A DNA stretch of 56,929 nucleotides from an uncultured Erysipelotrichaceae bacterium (lineage in GTDB: Bacteria; Bacillota_I; Bacilli_A; Erysipelotrichales; Erysipelotrichaceae). The stretch spans positions 1 through 56,929 of the forward strand of contig CATJXY010000040.1 in assembly GCA_949744505.1 (NCBI GenBank), given 5' to 3'. The notes beneath the pieces were generated by a model. The model was not told the origin of the DNA and searched no databases. It saw nothing but the letters and a program-made list of their open reading frames with translations. Every line of letters starts with the position of its first letter. The stretch's first letter is position 1. Of the stretch, positions 17,163 through 25,028 are shown piece after piece. The translations under genes were made by a program, and so were the position numbers.

Positions 17163-19031
17163 TTATGAAGACTGAACTTGAACTAAAAGAATCGTTGCAT
17201 CATCTTTAAATTGACCTTTTGGTTTCTTCATTGCCAACTTGATATTTTCTTCAAGCTTTCCTTTATCTTCTTTTAGCCACTTTTCCAATAAAGAAGCTTC
17301 CACTCCATCACTAACCATTACAAAAATATCCCCTTTACGACAAGCTATCTTAAAACAATCCGGTTTGATCTTTTGAATAATTCCAAGAGGAAGCCCTTCT
17401 CCTTTGATTTCAAGGACACATTTATTACGAATCAAATAGGTAGGACAACTTCCTGATTTGACCATGTAAGCTTCTTTATTACTTCGATCAAAACAGAGAA
17501 AATCAAGTGTTGCAAACTTCTCTTTACGTGACATGGCCATGCATTCATTAATATTACCGGCAATCAAAGACAACGGCATTTGACACGCAATCATTCTTTG
17601 AGCCAATTCAATTAAAAAAAGACTTTCTTCCTGTGCTTGAAAACCACATCCCATTCCATCACTTAAGATAACACATGTCTGATCTTTATATTCAAATATA
17701 CTATATTGATCTCCACTCGCTTTTTCTTTACTGAATGAGTATGGATGTACTTGTAATTTACAACATTCCACACTACTACATTCCAATATCACAAAACCAT
17801 TCATCGCTCTGTTTTTCACAATAGATGTAATTTTTAATTTTTTATGTACACATTTTTCTAACAACGGTACAAGAATCGTATTGATTTCCTGTTTTGAACA
17901 CTTAGCACAATGGAGCTTTAAACAGATTCCCCCTTCTTTATTTTCTTCAATATAAAGTCGTGAGATTTCAAATTTATATCCCTCCAATGTTTGCATAATT
18001 TTCTGATGAAGTGCATTTGTACTTTGAGAAGATGACTTCAATTGTAAAGACATGGAATATAAAGTTTTCCCCATGCTTGTCATTAATTCCGTTTCAAGCG
18101 GTGTACTTTTATAATGATCTGCCATACATTCAAAAATCTTAGAAAATTGTTGAAGCTGGAATGCACAATCACTTGCCTGACGATCCAAAGGCAGAGAAAT
18201 GTTTTCTTCTTCTGTTCTGTTTACATAAATCTTTTTTATCAAAACGGTCCCTAAAAATACACTTAATACATAAATACCCGATTGAATATCTGTTTTATAA
18301 ATTAGAAGTAAAATACTTGTAACAAGCATTCTGATCTTTGATTTATGAGCCGGAATGCAACTGCTTAAAGCAAATATTACAAATAAAATAATTCCTGATT
18401 CTTTAAAAGTAAATAAAACAGATAAAGTCAAAATACAAATAAATGTTCTCAAATCTAACAAATAAGAAGCTAGTGTTGCCCCAAATACAAAAAGAATCAT
18501 ACCAAAACTATTTTCTATCGCAAAAAAAGAAGGAATACACAACAAGATCAGCAAGAAACTTTTTATAAGATAGGAATCTTCTAATACCGCACCATTATCT
18601 TTATCTAAAAAATATGTACAATAACCAACCACAATAGCACTAAGAAATACATGTTGAAAATCATAAAGGCGTAGCATCATTTCAACGCTGATGCTTATTG
18701 CCGCAAGAAAAGGTAATGAAGTAAAACGGTTCAAATTAGTTAATACAATTCCTTGAAATAATAAATTCAAAAAAGTCAGCATAATCAAAAGCATCGGCAA
18801 ATTTTCTATTTGAAAAATTGCTGTAGTCAATACCGACACAAGCATACAAGTCAAGTATAAAACCGGATGTCGCTGTACTAAACAGCACAACATTGAAATC
18901 AGAATACAACTTCGACAAATTGGCTCCGGAAAAAAACAACATAATACAAAAGGGATCATCATCATTGTTCGTTTCCAAGAAAACTGTTGAAAAAGATTGC
19001 GTTTGGCAATTGAGTATTTAATTGATGTCAT
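17163..19031 (-). CDS. spoIIE: Stage II sporulation protein E-like PP2C phosphatase
   Basis: The 622-residue protein has about ten hydrophobic N-terminal segments (residues 20-270), a central region and a C-terminal SpoIIE/PP2C phosphatase domain. Metal-binding motifs are visible as LSDGMGCG, KFATLDFLCFD, VSDGVEAS and the terminal FKDDATILLV. In Bacillus SpoIIE dephosphorylates SpoIIAA to activate sigma-F in the forespore. The start at 19031 is chosen because GAGGTGA precedes it. Its position upstream of tilS-hpt-ftsH is the conserved one. Spore formation itself cannot be shown from this window. Confidence 0.93.
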   Translation of the reverse strand: MTSIKYSIAKRNLFQQFSWKRTMMMIPFVLCCFFPEPICRSCILISMLCCLVQRHPVLYLTCMLVSVLTTAIFQIENLPMLLIMLTFLNLLFQGIVLTNLNRFTSLPFLAAISISVEMMLRLYDFQHVFLSAIVVGYCTYFLDKDNGAVLEDSYLIKSFLLILLCIPSFFAIENSFGMILFVFGATLASYLLDLRTFICILTLSVLFTFKESGIILFVIFALSSCIPAHKSKIRMLVTSILLLIYKTDIQSGIYVLSVFLGTVLIKKIYVNRTEEENISLPLDRQASDCAFQLQQFSKIFECMADHYKSTPLETELMTSMGKTLYSMSLQLKSSSQSTNALHQKIMQTLEGYKFEISRLYIEENKEGGICLKLHCAKCSKQEINTILVPLLEKCVHKKLKITSIVKNRAMNGFVILECSSVECCKLQVHPYSFSKEKASGDQYSIFEYKDQTCVILSDGMGCGFQAQEESLFLIELAQRMIACQMPLSLIAGNINECMAMSRKEKFATLDFLCFDRSNKEAYMVKSGSCPTYLIRNKCVLEIKGEGLPLGIIQKIKPDCFKIACRKGDIFVMVSDGVEASLLEKWLKEDKGKLEENIKLAMKKPKGQFKDDATILLVQVQSS

Positions 19032-19086
19032 AAATTCACCTCGTTCTTTCATTTTAAACAGGAAGAACGAAAAAAACTGTCAGTTC

Positions 19087-19653
19087 TTAGAACTTCATGC
19101 ATTCTTTTAATCTTTTTTTTATTTCTTGAAAAAGAGCACTATTTTTATTAATATTTGCTTTCACATCTATAATTCGTGCAGTATTGATGAATTTTCCATC
19201 ATTTAGAAAAAGAACGGATTCTTTTGCCATACCCGGAATAAGTCCGATTCCCATCAAATGTTTCTTTCCATTGGGTCTTTTTTGAATATCATAAGCTTGA
19301 TTTACCATTTCCGGATTGGAAGTCATCGGAATCACAAATGCCTTTCCGTGACAAAACGATAATATAATTCCGAAGTGTTGGAAACCAACCTCATACAAAT
19401 AAGATTCGTCCCCAAAATCGATAAAACATATATCTCCCACTCGAATATTCACACCAAACTCAAGGCAAGATGCATATTTACTTCTGAGCACCCAGTTTGC
19501 TTCACTGGTAATACGACGAATCATTTTTCCTTCACTCAGCTTTTTTACTTCATTGATTTTCATTTGTTGATAAAATGCATATTGCTTTTCCAACTGTTCG
19601 ACACTTGTTTTTTCATCTTGTTTTGGTAAAACTAATTGATTTAATGTGTTCAT
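19087..19653 (-). CDS. MazF/PemK-fold protein, no antitoxin visible
   Basis: The 188-residue protein has an N-terminal helical segment (EKQYAFYQQMKINEVKKL) and then a PemK/MazF-like beta barrel: VRVGDICFIDFGDE-like strand near residue 75, FGIILSFCHGKAFVIPMTSNP near 94-114, then MGIGLIPGMAKESVLFLN. MazF-type proteins are mRNA interferases normally paired with an antitoxin. No small antitoxin gene precedes it and the N-terminal extension is unusual. It may be an inactive or self-regulated relative. It is monocistronic between spoIIE and the TPM operon. Confidence 0.65.
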   Translation of the reverse strand: MNTLNQLVLPKQDEKTSVEQLEKQYAFYQQMKINEVKKLSEGKMIRRITSEANWVLRSKYASCLEFGVNIRVGDICFIDFGDESYLYEVGFQHFGIILSFCHGKAFVIPMTSNPEMVNQAYDIQKRPNGKKHLMGIGLIPGMAKESVLFLNDGKFINTARIIDVKANINKNSALFQEIKKRLKECMKF

Positions 19654-19728
19654 AAATTACCCTCCATATTATTTATAAACACAAATTAATTATTTTCCCA
19701 CCTTCTTCCCGACATTAGAAAATTTAAA

Positions 19729-19752
19729 AAACTCTCAATTTCTGAGAGTTTA
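19729..19752 (-). terminator. Terminator of the xpaC-telA-lemA-TPM operon
   Basis: On the minus strand AAACTCTCAG pairs with the downstream TTGAGAGTTT around a short loop and is followed by a T-run. It starts 4 bases after the stop of the TPM-domain gene. Confidence 0.85.
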
Positions 19753-19755
19753 AAC

Positions 19756-20757
19756 TTATTTTCTTCCCGCTCCGCCACCACGTGTTCTTCCTCCGCCAAA
19801 GCTTCTTGTCGAGGAGGAACTCCTTGACGAAGATCTTCGACTTGGTGCAGACGAACTGTGAAAAGATGAGGATGAAGAGGTTCTTCTACTAGATGAAAAC
19901 GAATTTCCAAAAGAAGAAGAACTTTTATTTGAATTATTAGGTGTGTAATCGAATCCCGGAGGTTGTGGCTTGTGATCTTTTGGCATAGGCGGAGGGGGTG
20001 GACCCGGATCATAATATCTTTTTCGTGGCCAATAGTAAGAATTATACCAATGCCTTGGTCTATCGTGCACAACCACAACTCTCGATCTACGAACATTATT
20101 TTTAATCATCATTTTTATAACAATGACAACTAAAACAACCAACACGAAAATCGCAAAAATAATACCAAAATTTAATGCGAACGAACCTGATTCTTGTCCG
20201 GAACTCTGATTTTTATCAATTGACGGAACTGAACTTGGCGTATCATCAATAATTCCATATTTTCTTGATACAATCTTGTAAATTTCATCAAAAGTTTTTC
20301 TGATAGCTTTATCATAATTTCCTTTATCAAAATCCTCTTCCATGTATTGATCCAAAATATCACTCAACACGGCAGAACTCAGTTCTCTTTCTAATCCTTG
20401 TCCAACGGTTACCCAATACTTTTCTTCCTTTGTAACCAGCACTATTAAAACACCGTTATCCGATTCATCCGATCCAATTTTCCATTGATTAAACAATTCA
20501 TAACTGAATTCCTCCAGATCATCAGATGTGATATATTCTGTTGTTACAACAAGAATCTCCGCTCCATTATCTAGCTCAGAATTTTTCGAAGCGATATAAT
20601 CATACGTATCATCACTTATAACTCTCGCATAATCATTGACAAACTCATCCGTACTATCCGGAATTACCATTGCTTGGATATGAAGCGCAGACATTATTGA
20701 AATCAATACCATCATTGCCGCAACAATACAAATTAAAACTTTTTTCATTATTTTCAA
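19756..20757 (-). CDS. TPM-domain (YgcG/DUF477) membrane protein with a Ser/Gly-rich tail
   Basis: The 333-residue protein has a signal peptide or membrane anchor (residues 7-29), an extracytoplasmic TPM domain beginning STDEFVNDYARVIS and continuing to about residue 165, and a second transmembrane helix (about 199-221). A basic, aromatic segment and then a long Ser/Pro-rich tail ending in GGGRTRGGGAGRK follow. TPM proteins act in the envelope; some are phosphatases or assist photosystem repair in plants. With LemA, TelA and XpaC upstream it suggests an envelope-stress operon. The low-complexity tail is typical of the family. Confidence 0.88.
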   Translation of the reverse strand: MKIMKKVLICIVAAMMVLISIMSALHIQAMVIPDSTDEFVNDYARVISDDTYDYIASKNSELDNGAEILVVTTEYITSDDLEEFSYELFNQWKIGSDESDNGVLIVLVTKEEKYWVTVGQGLERELSSAVLSDILDQYMEEDFDKGNYDKAIRKTFDEIYKIVSRKYGIIDDTPSSVPSIDKNQSSGQESGSFALNFGIIFAIFVLVVLVVIVIKMMIKNNVRRSRVVVVHDRPRHWYNSYYWPRKRYYDPGPPPPPMPKDHKPQPPGFDYTPNNSNKSSSSFGNSFSSSRRTSSSSSFHSSSAPSRRSSSRSSSSTRSFGGGRTRGGGAGRK

Positions 20758-20798
20758 TTTGACTCACCCCTTATAGAGCATGTTACAAAGCTACTCTT

Positions 20799-21374
20799 TT
20801 ATTCTAGTATAAGCAGTTTCTCATCTAATGCCTCAATACGAGAAATAATTTTAAATATAGAAGCAGGAAATTGCCTGATTACCTCATTGTAATTTAATGC
20901 ACTTTCCATAAACTCACTTCTTTTGATAAATACAAGACTTTCATCATATTCTGAAACATACTGTTTATAACTCTTTAAAGTATCTTCATCCATATCCATT
21001 TTATCAGCCTCGTAAATCAAATCATCCACGGCATTTTTAACAGAAATGAAAGACTTTATACTGACATTCATTGAATCTGATTTTGTGACAGAAGCACTTT
21101 CAAATTGACTGATCGCAAGATCGATATTTTTTATTACAGCAGCATCTGTACTCAGATACCCATTCGTAACTAAGACTTTCTTTATTAAAAGACCATATTC
21201 TACCAAATCTTCCATATCGGAATAAATTGCTACAGAATCTTTCTTTCCATTATAGAATTCATTTTGAATCTCTTTATACAATCCCCGTAAACCCAAAACA
21301 CCTTGCATTAAAGATACGACAATAATCACTACCACCATCAGGATTCTGGAAGTCTTTAAATCTTTCAAATTCAT
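20799..21374 (-). CDS. LemA-like membrane-anchored protein
   Basis: The 191-residue protein has a single N-terminal transmembrane helix (residues 12-30) followed by an all-helical extracytoplasmic domain. The C-terminal ESALNYNEVIRQFPASIF resembles the RxxYN...YNxxIxxFP signature of LemA proteins. LemA and TPM genes are frequently adjacent, as they are here. Its biochemical function is unknown. The sequence is diverged, so the family call is moderate. Confidence 0.7.
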   Translation of the reverse strand: MNLKDLKTSRILMVVVIIVVSLMQGVLGLRGLYKEIQNEFYNGKKDSVAIYSDMEDLVEYGLLIKKVLVTNGYLSTDAAVIKNIDLAISQFESASVTKSDSMNVSIKSFISVKNAVDDLIYEADKMDMDEDTLKSYKQYVSEYDESLVFIKRSEFMESALNYNEVIRQFPASIFKIISRIEALDEKLLILE

Positions 21375-21386
21375 TTTATTCCCTCT

Positions 21387-22511
21387 TTATGAACGAATCT
21401 GAATCAATTTCTCTTTCAACTCTGTTTCGATCTTAGCTAGCTCTTTGCTTGCTTCAGCACGTTTTGTACGTCCTTCTTCTTGAATTCTCAATACTTCATC
21501 CAAAGTTGAAATCAATTGTTCATTTGTATGCTTTAATGTTTCAATGTCAACAATACCTCGCTCTGATTCTTTCGCAACATCAACTGTTGCCATCTTTAAC
21601 ATATCCGCATTTTTCTTCAACAGTTCATTTGTCACATTTGTTACTTCACGCTGTGCCTCCATTGCTTGTTTAGAATGGTTGATTCCTAACGCAAGAACCA
21701 TCTGTGATTTCCATAGCGGAATTGTATTTACAATAGTAGACTGAATCTTTTCAGCCATTAATGTATCATTGTTTTGTACTAAACGAATTTGCGGAGCCAT
21801 TTGCATAGAAATAGTTCTTGTCAATTCCAAATCATGAAGTTTTTTCTCAAATCGTGTACACAAATTAGCCAAATCATTTGCTGCCTGAGCATCCTCTGCC
21901 GCACCGGTTTGTTTCGCCTTTTCAATCAAAGCAGGTAATTCTTCATTCTGAACTTTTTCCAATTTCTTTTTTCCGGCAAGAATATACATGGTCAACTCTT
22001 TATAGTTAGTCAAATTACGTTCATATAGTTGATCCAATACAGCGATATCCTTAAACAATGTCATTTGATGATCTTCAAGAATATTAACGATTCGATTTAC
22101 ATTTACTTCTGCTTTATCATATTTTACTTTCAAATTTGCGATCTTATTCGCCTGCTTCTTCAGCATCCCGAAAAAGCCTTTAGATTCTTCTTCTGCATCA
22201 AATCCCTTTAGCTCACCGACAAGATTTGTAATCTGATCGCCAACTTCTCCTAAATCTTTTGTACGAACATTATTCAATGCCGTTTCCGAAAAACCGGAGA
22301 TTTTCTTTTGTGCCTCTGAGCCATATTGTAAAACAACATTGGCATTCGTAATATCAATCTTCTCGGCAAACTCCTCTACCATTTGTCTTTCTTCTTCACT
22401 TAGTGAATTCTCTTGCAAATCTGTTGATGTTACTTTGACTTCCTCTTCTTTTTCTTCCGCAACCTCTTCGACTTCATCAGCCAAGGTTAACTTAATTTTG
22501 TTTTCTTCCAT
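21387..22511 (-). CDS. telA: Toxic anion resistance protein, TelA family
   Basis: The 374-residue, mainly helical cytoplasmic protein contains YERNLTNYKELTMYILAGKKKLE-like and QMAPQIRLVQNNDTLMAEKIQ regions that are diagnostic of TelA (Bacillus YaaN). An acidic N-terminus rich in Glu is followed by long coiled-coil helices. TelA relatives confer tolerance to tellurite and to some cell-wall-active agents. It is directly downstream of xpaC, the same pairing as xpaC-yaaN in Bacillus subtilis. Confidence 0.95.
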   Translation of the reverse strand: MEENKIKLTLADEVEEVAEEKEEEVKVTSTDLQENSLSEEERQMVEEFAEKIDITNANVVLQYGSEAQKKISGFSETALNNVRTKDLGEVGDQITNLVGELKGFDAEEESKGFFGMLKKQANKIANLKVKYDKAEVNVNRIVNILEDHQMTLFKDIAVLDQLYERNLTNYKELTMYILAGKKKLEKVQNEELPALIEKAKQTGAAEDAQAANDLANLCTRFEKKLHDLELTRTISMQMAPQIRLVQNNDTLMAEKIQSTIVNTIPLWKSQMVLALGINHSKQAMEAQREVTNVTNELLKKNADMLKMATVDVAKESERGIVDIETLKHTNEQLISTLDEVLRIQEEGRTKRAEASKELAKIETELKEKLIQIRS

Positions 22512-22531
22512 TTTTATTCTCCTTCTCTATT

Positions 22532-23170
22532 TTAATTGTCAAGGCCTTCTTGCCTCAGCATTGATTCCAACACGGTAATGTCAGCACTGATATCTAAAGT
22601 TTCATTATCAAACAAGGAATCCAGTTGTTTTTTAAAAGCTATTTCTATTGTATCCATTATTGCTGTAATTTTATCCATGGATTCTAAAACATTGCTTCCC
22701 TTCATCTTCTGTTTTTCAAAATCAGCATAATGATTTAAAAGATTAATACATGTAGGTAAATAATAATTCAAAAATTTTCTTATTTCAGATACTTTATCCG
22801 GTTTATCAATAACAGTTTGTAAAATATTTTCAGTTATTTCAACAAATCGATTAATTTGATCAGAAAGTTTCTGATTCTTTATTGCCTCATTTGCCTGCTT
22901 TAATTGAAGAATAAGTCTCTTCCCTTCCTCCACAGCTTCATGAAGAATCGGATTGTCATAAACTTCAACTTCCTCACAAATAACCTTATCATATTTCTTT
23001 TTAGAAAATGTAAAAGCAAGAATGGCGATTCCGGCAAGAATCAAATAACTGGAAAGTCGATACATTGGTAAAAATAAACTTCCCGCAATCCAAACAGCTG
23101 CAACAATATAATACGGTGTTACTGATTTTTCTACTGTTTTGACAATTTCTTTTTTGACTCCTTCAGGCAT
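22532..23170 (-). CDS. XpaC-family (5-bromo-4-chloroindolyl phosphate hydrolysis) protein
   Basis: The 212-residue protein has two close hydrophobic segments (residues 17-52) followed by a helical cytoplasmic domain; NYYLPTCINLLNHYADFE is characteristic of the XpaC family. The name comes from an indolyl phosphate phenotype; a true enzyme activity is not established. It is the first gene of the operon with telA, the lemA-like gene and the TPM gene. A strong promoter overlapped by a palindrome lies 40 bases upstream. Confidence 0.85.
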   Translation of the reverse strand: MPEGVKKEIVKTVEKSVTPYYIVAAVWIAGSLFLPMYRLSSYLILAGIAILAFTFSKKKYDKVICEEVEVYDNPILHEAVEEGKRLILQLKQANEAIKNQKLSDQINRFVEITENILQTVIDKPDKVSEIRKFLNYYLPTCINLLNHYADFEKQKMKGSNVLESMDKITAIMDTIEIAFKKQLDSLFDNETLDISADITVLESMLRQEGLDN

Positions 23171-23211
23171 TCTTTTCCATCTTCTTTCTATTCAACTATT
23201 TACTCTTTATT

Positions 23212-23240
23212 ATCTTATCGTTTGCAAGTTTTCTTGTCAA
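23212..23240 (-). promoter_or_regulatory. Promoter of the xpaC-telA operon
   Basis: TTGACA (23235-23240) and TAAGAT (23212-23217) are spaced by 17 bases on the minus strand, 41 bases before the xpaC start. Confidence 0.75.
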
Positions 23241-23246
23241 GAAAAC
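23228..23246. promoter_or_regulatory. 9+9 bp palindrome covering the -35 of the xpaC-telA promoter
   Basis: On the minus strand GTTTTCTTG and CAAGAAAAC flank a single A, and the central TTGACA is the -35 element. A perfect 19-base dyad exactly over a -35 box is a strong candidate repressor site. The cognate regulator is not identifiable. Confidence 0.65.
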
Positions 23247-23418
23247 ACCTAAACTCTTTTGATTTTCTTTATAATTTTTCGGTTAAAAAGGAAATCCTTT
23301 ATTGGTGTTTTAAATCTTTATCATAATAAGATAATATATTACTTTAATAAAAATAAATTCATTTCATTTTCTGAGAAAAACTTTTTAATTCCATTCTCAA
23401 AATATTAATCAAATAAAA

Positions 23419-23455
23419 ATACCCTCCTTACTACTTTGTCCAGTAAAGCGGGTAT
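23419..23455 (-). terminator. Terminator of the flavodoxin-ferredoxin gene
   Basis: On the minus strand ATACCC and TTACT arms pair with AGTAA and GGGTAT across a 9-base loop, followed by TTTTT. It lies 57 bases after the stop codon. Confidence 0.75.
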
Positions 23456-23511
23456 ATATCAAAAAAGAGCATTATTCTGTAAAAAATATTTCTTAGATTT
23501 TCATAATCTTT

Positions 23512-24273
23512 TTAAATATATAATTCACATTTTTTAGAAATAGAGCAAGATTTCTTTAATGCAAGTGATGCAACACTGACCATTGTTCTATTTAATGTTT
23601 TTGCCTTTTGCGGACAAATCGCAACACAGCGCATACAAGAAATACATATTTTTTTATTTATCGATGCTACATTTTCTTTAGAAATTGCTCCAACCGGGCA
23701 TACTTCTGCACATGCACCACAATCAGTACACGATTTACCGGTTTTTGGTACAAGTCCGGCACTACTTCCTTTCCTATATGGTCTATTTCCTGGGATAGAT
23801 AAATTTGTTACAAACCCTGATTTTAATTTCTCAAGAATTTGCTTAGAATAATCCAATAATTGTTCCCTGTCCTCTATATTCGGTCTTCCCGTTGCATATT
23901 GATGCATAATAGAATGTTCAGCAACAGCTGTAATTGCCGCTACAACACAAAAGCCTGCTTGCTCTACAGTATCTTTCAATTCTACTAATGTGTCTTCATA
24001 AGCTCGATTCCCATAAACACATACAATTATTGCCTTTGCCCCACTTCCTTTTAACATATGTAAACGCTCTATTGCCACATGTGGTACACGTCCTCCGAAA
24101 GAAGGTACTGCAATAATGACAATATCTTCATCACCATAAATAGTCTTAGAAAAATCTCCTCTACGATCTGATAAATCCACTCTTGCCACATTATTTGCCA
24201 ACCCTTCAGAAATTATATCAGCAACACGTTTTGTTCCACCTGTAGGGCTAAATACTATTTGAGTAAATTTCAT
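23512..24273 (-). CDS. Flavodoxin-ferredoxin fusion (EFR1-type)
   Basis: The 253-residue protein begins with a flavodoxin-like domain (FMN phosphate loop SPTGGTKRVAD, residues 9-19; PSFGGRVP near 57) and ends with two 4Fe-4S motifs, CTDCGACAEVCP (near 182) and CISCMRCVAICP (near 211). It is an electron-transfer protein of anaerobes. It is divergent from an Rrf2-family regulator. A consensus promoter and two matching dyads lie in the gap, and a terminator follows, so it is a single-gene regulated unit. Confidence 0.92.
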   Translation of the reverse strand: MKFTQIVFSPTGGTKRVADIISEGLANNVARVDLSDRRGDFSKTIYGDEDIVIIAVPSFGGRVPHVAIERLHMLKGSGAKAIIVCVYGNRAYEDTLVELKDTVEQAGFCVVAAITAVAEHSIMHQYATGRPNIEDREQLLDYSKQILEKLKSGFVTNLSIPGNRPYRKGSSAGLVPKTGKSCTDCGACAEVCPVGAISKENVASINKKICISCMRCVAICPQKAKTLNRTMVSVASLALKKSCSISKKCELYI

Positions 24274-24284
24274 AATACACCTCC

Positions 24285-24303
24285 TGTAACTTTTAAAATT
24301 ACA
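24285..24303. promoter_or_regulatory. TGTAA-N9-TTACA dyad, copy 1
   Basis: TGTAA (24285-24289) and TTACA (24299-24303) are separated by 9 bases, with further inner symmetry (TTT/AAA). It lies in the untranslated leader of the flavodoxin-ferredoxin gene. The second copy has the same half sites and the same gap. Confidence 0.6.
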
Positions 24304-24309
24304 TCTTAT

Positions 24310-24338
24310 ATTATAATATTCACTAGGTGTAATGTCAA
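24310..24338 (-). promoter_or_regulatory. Consensus promoter of the flavodoxin-ferredoxin gene
   Basis: TTGACA (24333-24338) and TATAAT (24310-24315) are separated by 17 bases on the minus strand. Both hexamers are perfect matches to the sigma-A consensus, which suggests strong expression unless repressed. Confidence 0.85.
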
Positions 24339-24347
24339 CATTTACAC
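24327..24347. promoter_or_regulatory. TGTAA-N9-TTACA dyad, copy 2, over the -35
   Basis: GTGTAA (24327-24332) and TTACAC (24342-24347) flank 9 bases that include the TTGACA of the divergent promoter. Its centre is 43 bases (about four helical turns) from that of copy 1. It is a probable operator of the adjacent Rrf2-family regulator. Confidence 0.65.
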
Positions 24348-24391
24348 GACAGATATTATATGATATACTTTTTAAAAAGAGGAGATTGGTT

Positions 24392-24823
24392 ATGCATATT
24401 AGTCAAAAATGTTCAATTGCACTTCATTGTTTGATTTTTATTAATGAATACAGTAACACCGTTAATGTAACCAGTAGCCTCCTTGCAAAATCAACCGGTT
24501 GTAATCCGGTAATTATTAGAAATATTTTAAGTGGATTAAGAAAATCAAAAATCATTTCAATCCAATCAGGAGTAGGAAATGCTCATCTTGCAAAAAAAAC
24601 TGAAGATATTACCCTTTATGATATCTGTAATGCCCTTGATCCTGATGGGCTAAGCAATTTGTTCGGGATTCATTCCTCCCCGGCCTTTACATGTCCGGTT
24701 GGCAAAAATATTCATACAGTTCTTCAAATGCCTTATGGTATCATCCAAAAAGACCTTATAATAAGTTTAAAGTCCATCCGACTTGATGCCATTATAGAAC
24801 AGTTCCACGAAGCCATCTTATAA
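24392..24823 (+). CDS. Rrf2-family transcriptional regulator
   Basis: The 143-residue winged-helix protein begins MHISQKCSIALHCLIFI, the usual Rrf2 first helix, with the recognition region TGCNPVIIRNILSGLRKS. The three-cysteine Fe-S motif of IscR/NsrR is absent; only one cysteine (FTCPVG) is in that area, so it resembles the cofactor-free YwnA/CymR-like subgroup. An upstream frame extension is possible, but AGAGGAGA before the ATG at 24392 fixes the start. It is divergent from the flavodoxin-ferredoxin gene, its probable target. Confidence 0.88.
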   Translation: MHISQKCSIALHCLIFINEYSNTVNVTSSLLAKSTGCNPVIIRNILSGLRKSKIISIQSGVGNAHLAKKTEDITLYDICNALDPDGLSNLFGIHSSPAFTCPVGKNIHTVLQMPYGIIQKDLIISLKSIRLDAIIEQFHEAIL

Positions 24824-24901
24824 AAGGTCAATATCAGATAAGAATAGCATTAGATTTATTACATATTTTAGATAAAATAATTCATAATTTTAAATTATAG
24901 T

Positions 24902-24936
24902 AAAAAAAGCGCAAGTATTTTATGCTTGCACTTTTT
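24902..24936. terminator. Bidirectional terminator between Rrf2 and flavin reductase genes
   Basis: AAAAAG-GCAAG and CTTGC-CTTTTT form a stem with one internal mismatch around a 9-base loop. A and T tracts flank it, so it can act on both convergent transcripts. Confidence 0.7.
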
Positions 24937-25028
24937 AGAAATACATTAATAGAACTCGTATCAATTCCTTATTATTTTAAACTCAATTATTTACTTTAAT
25001 ATAATTTTCAAGTATTGTCTTTCTTAAT

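Larger units (their letters stand above)
23171..23511. other. Intergenic region with xpaC promoter and ferredoxin-gene terminator
   Basis: The right part holds the terminator of the flavodoxin-ferredoxin gene (23419-23455) and the left part the xpaC promoter with its palindrome (23212-23246). I see nothing gene-like in between; the DNA is AT-rich. Confidence 0.7.

Noticed and set aside
19686-20096. Second frame within the TPM-domain gene
   Set aside because: It is an out-of-frame reading of the low-complexity Ser/Gly-rich tail of the real gene.
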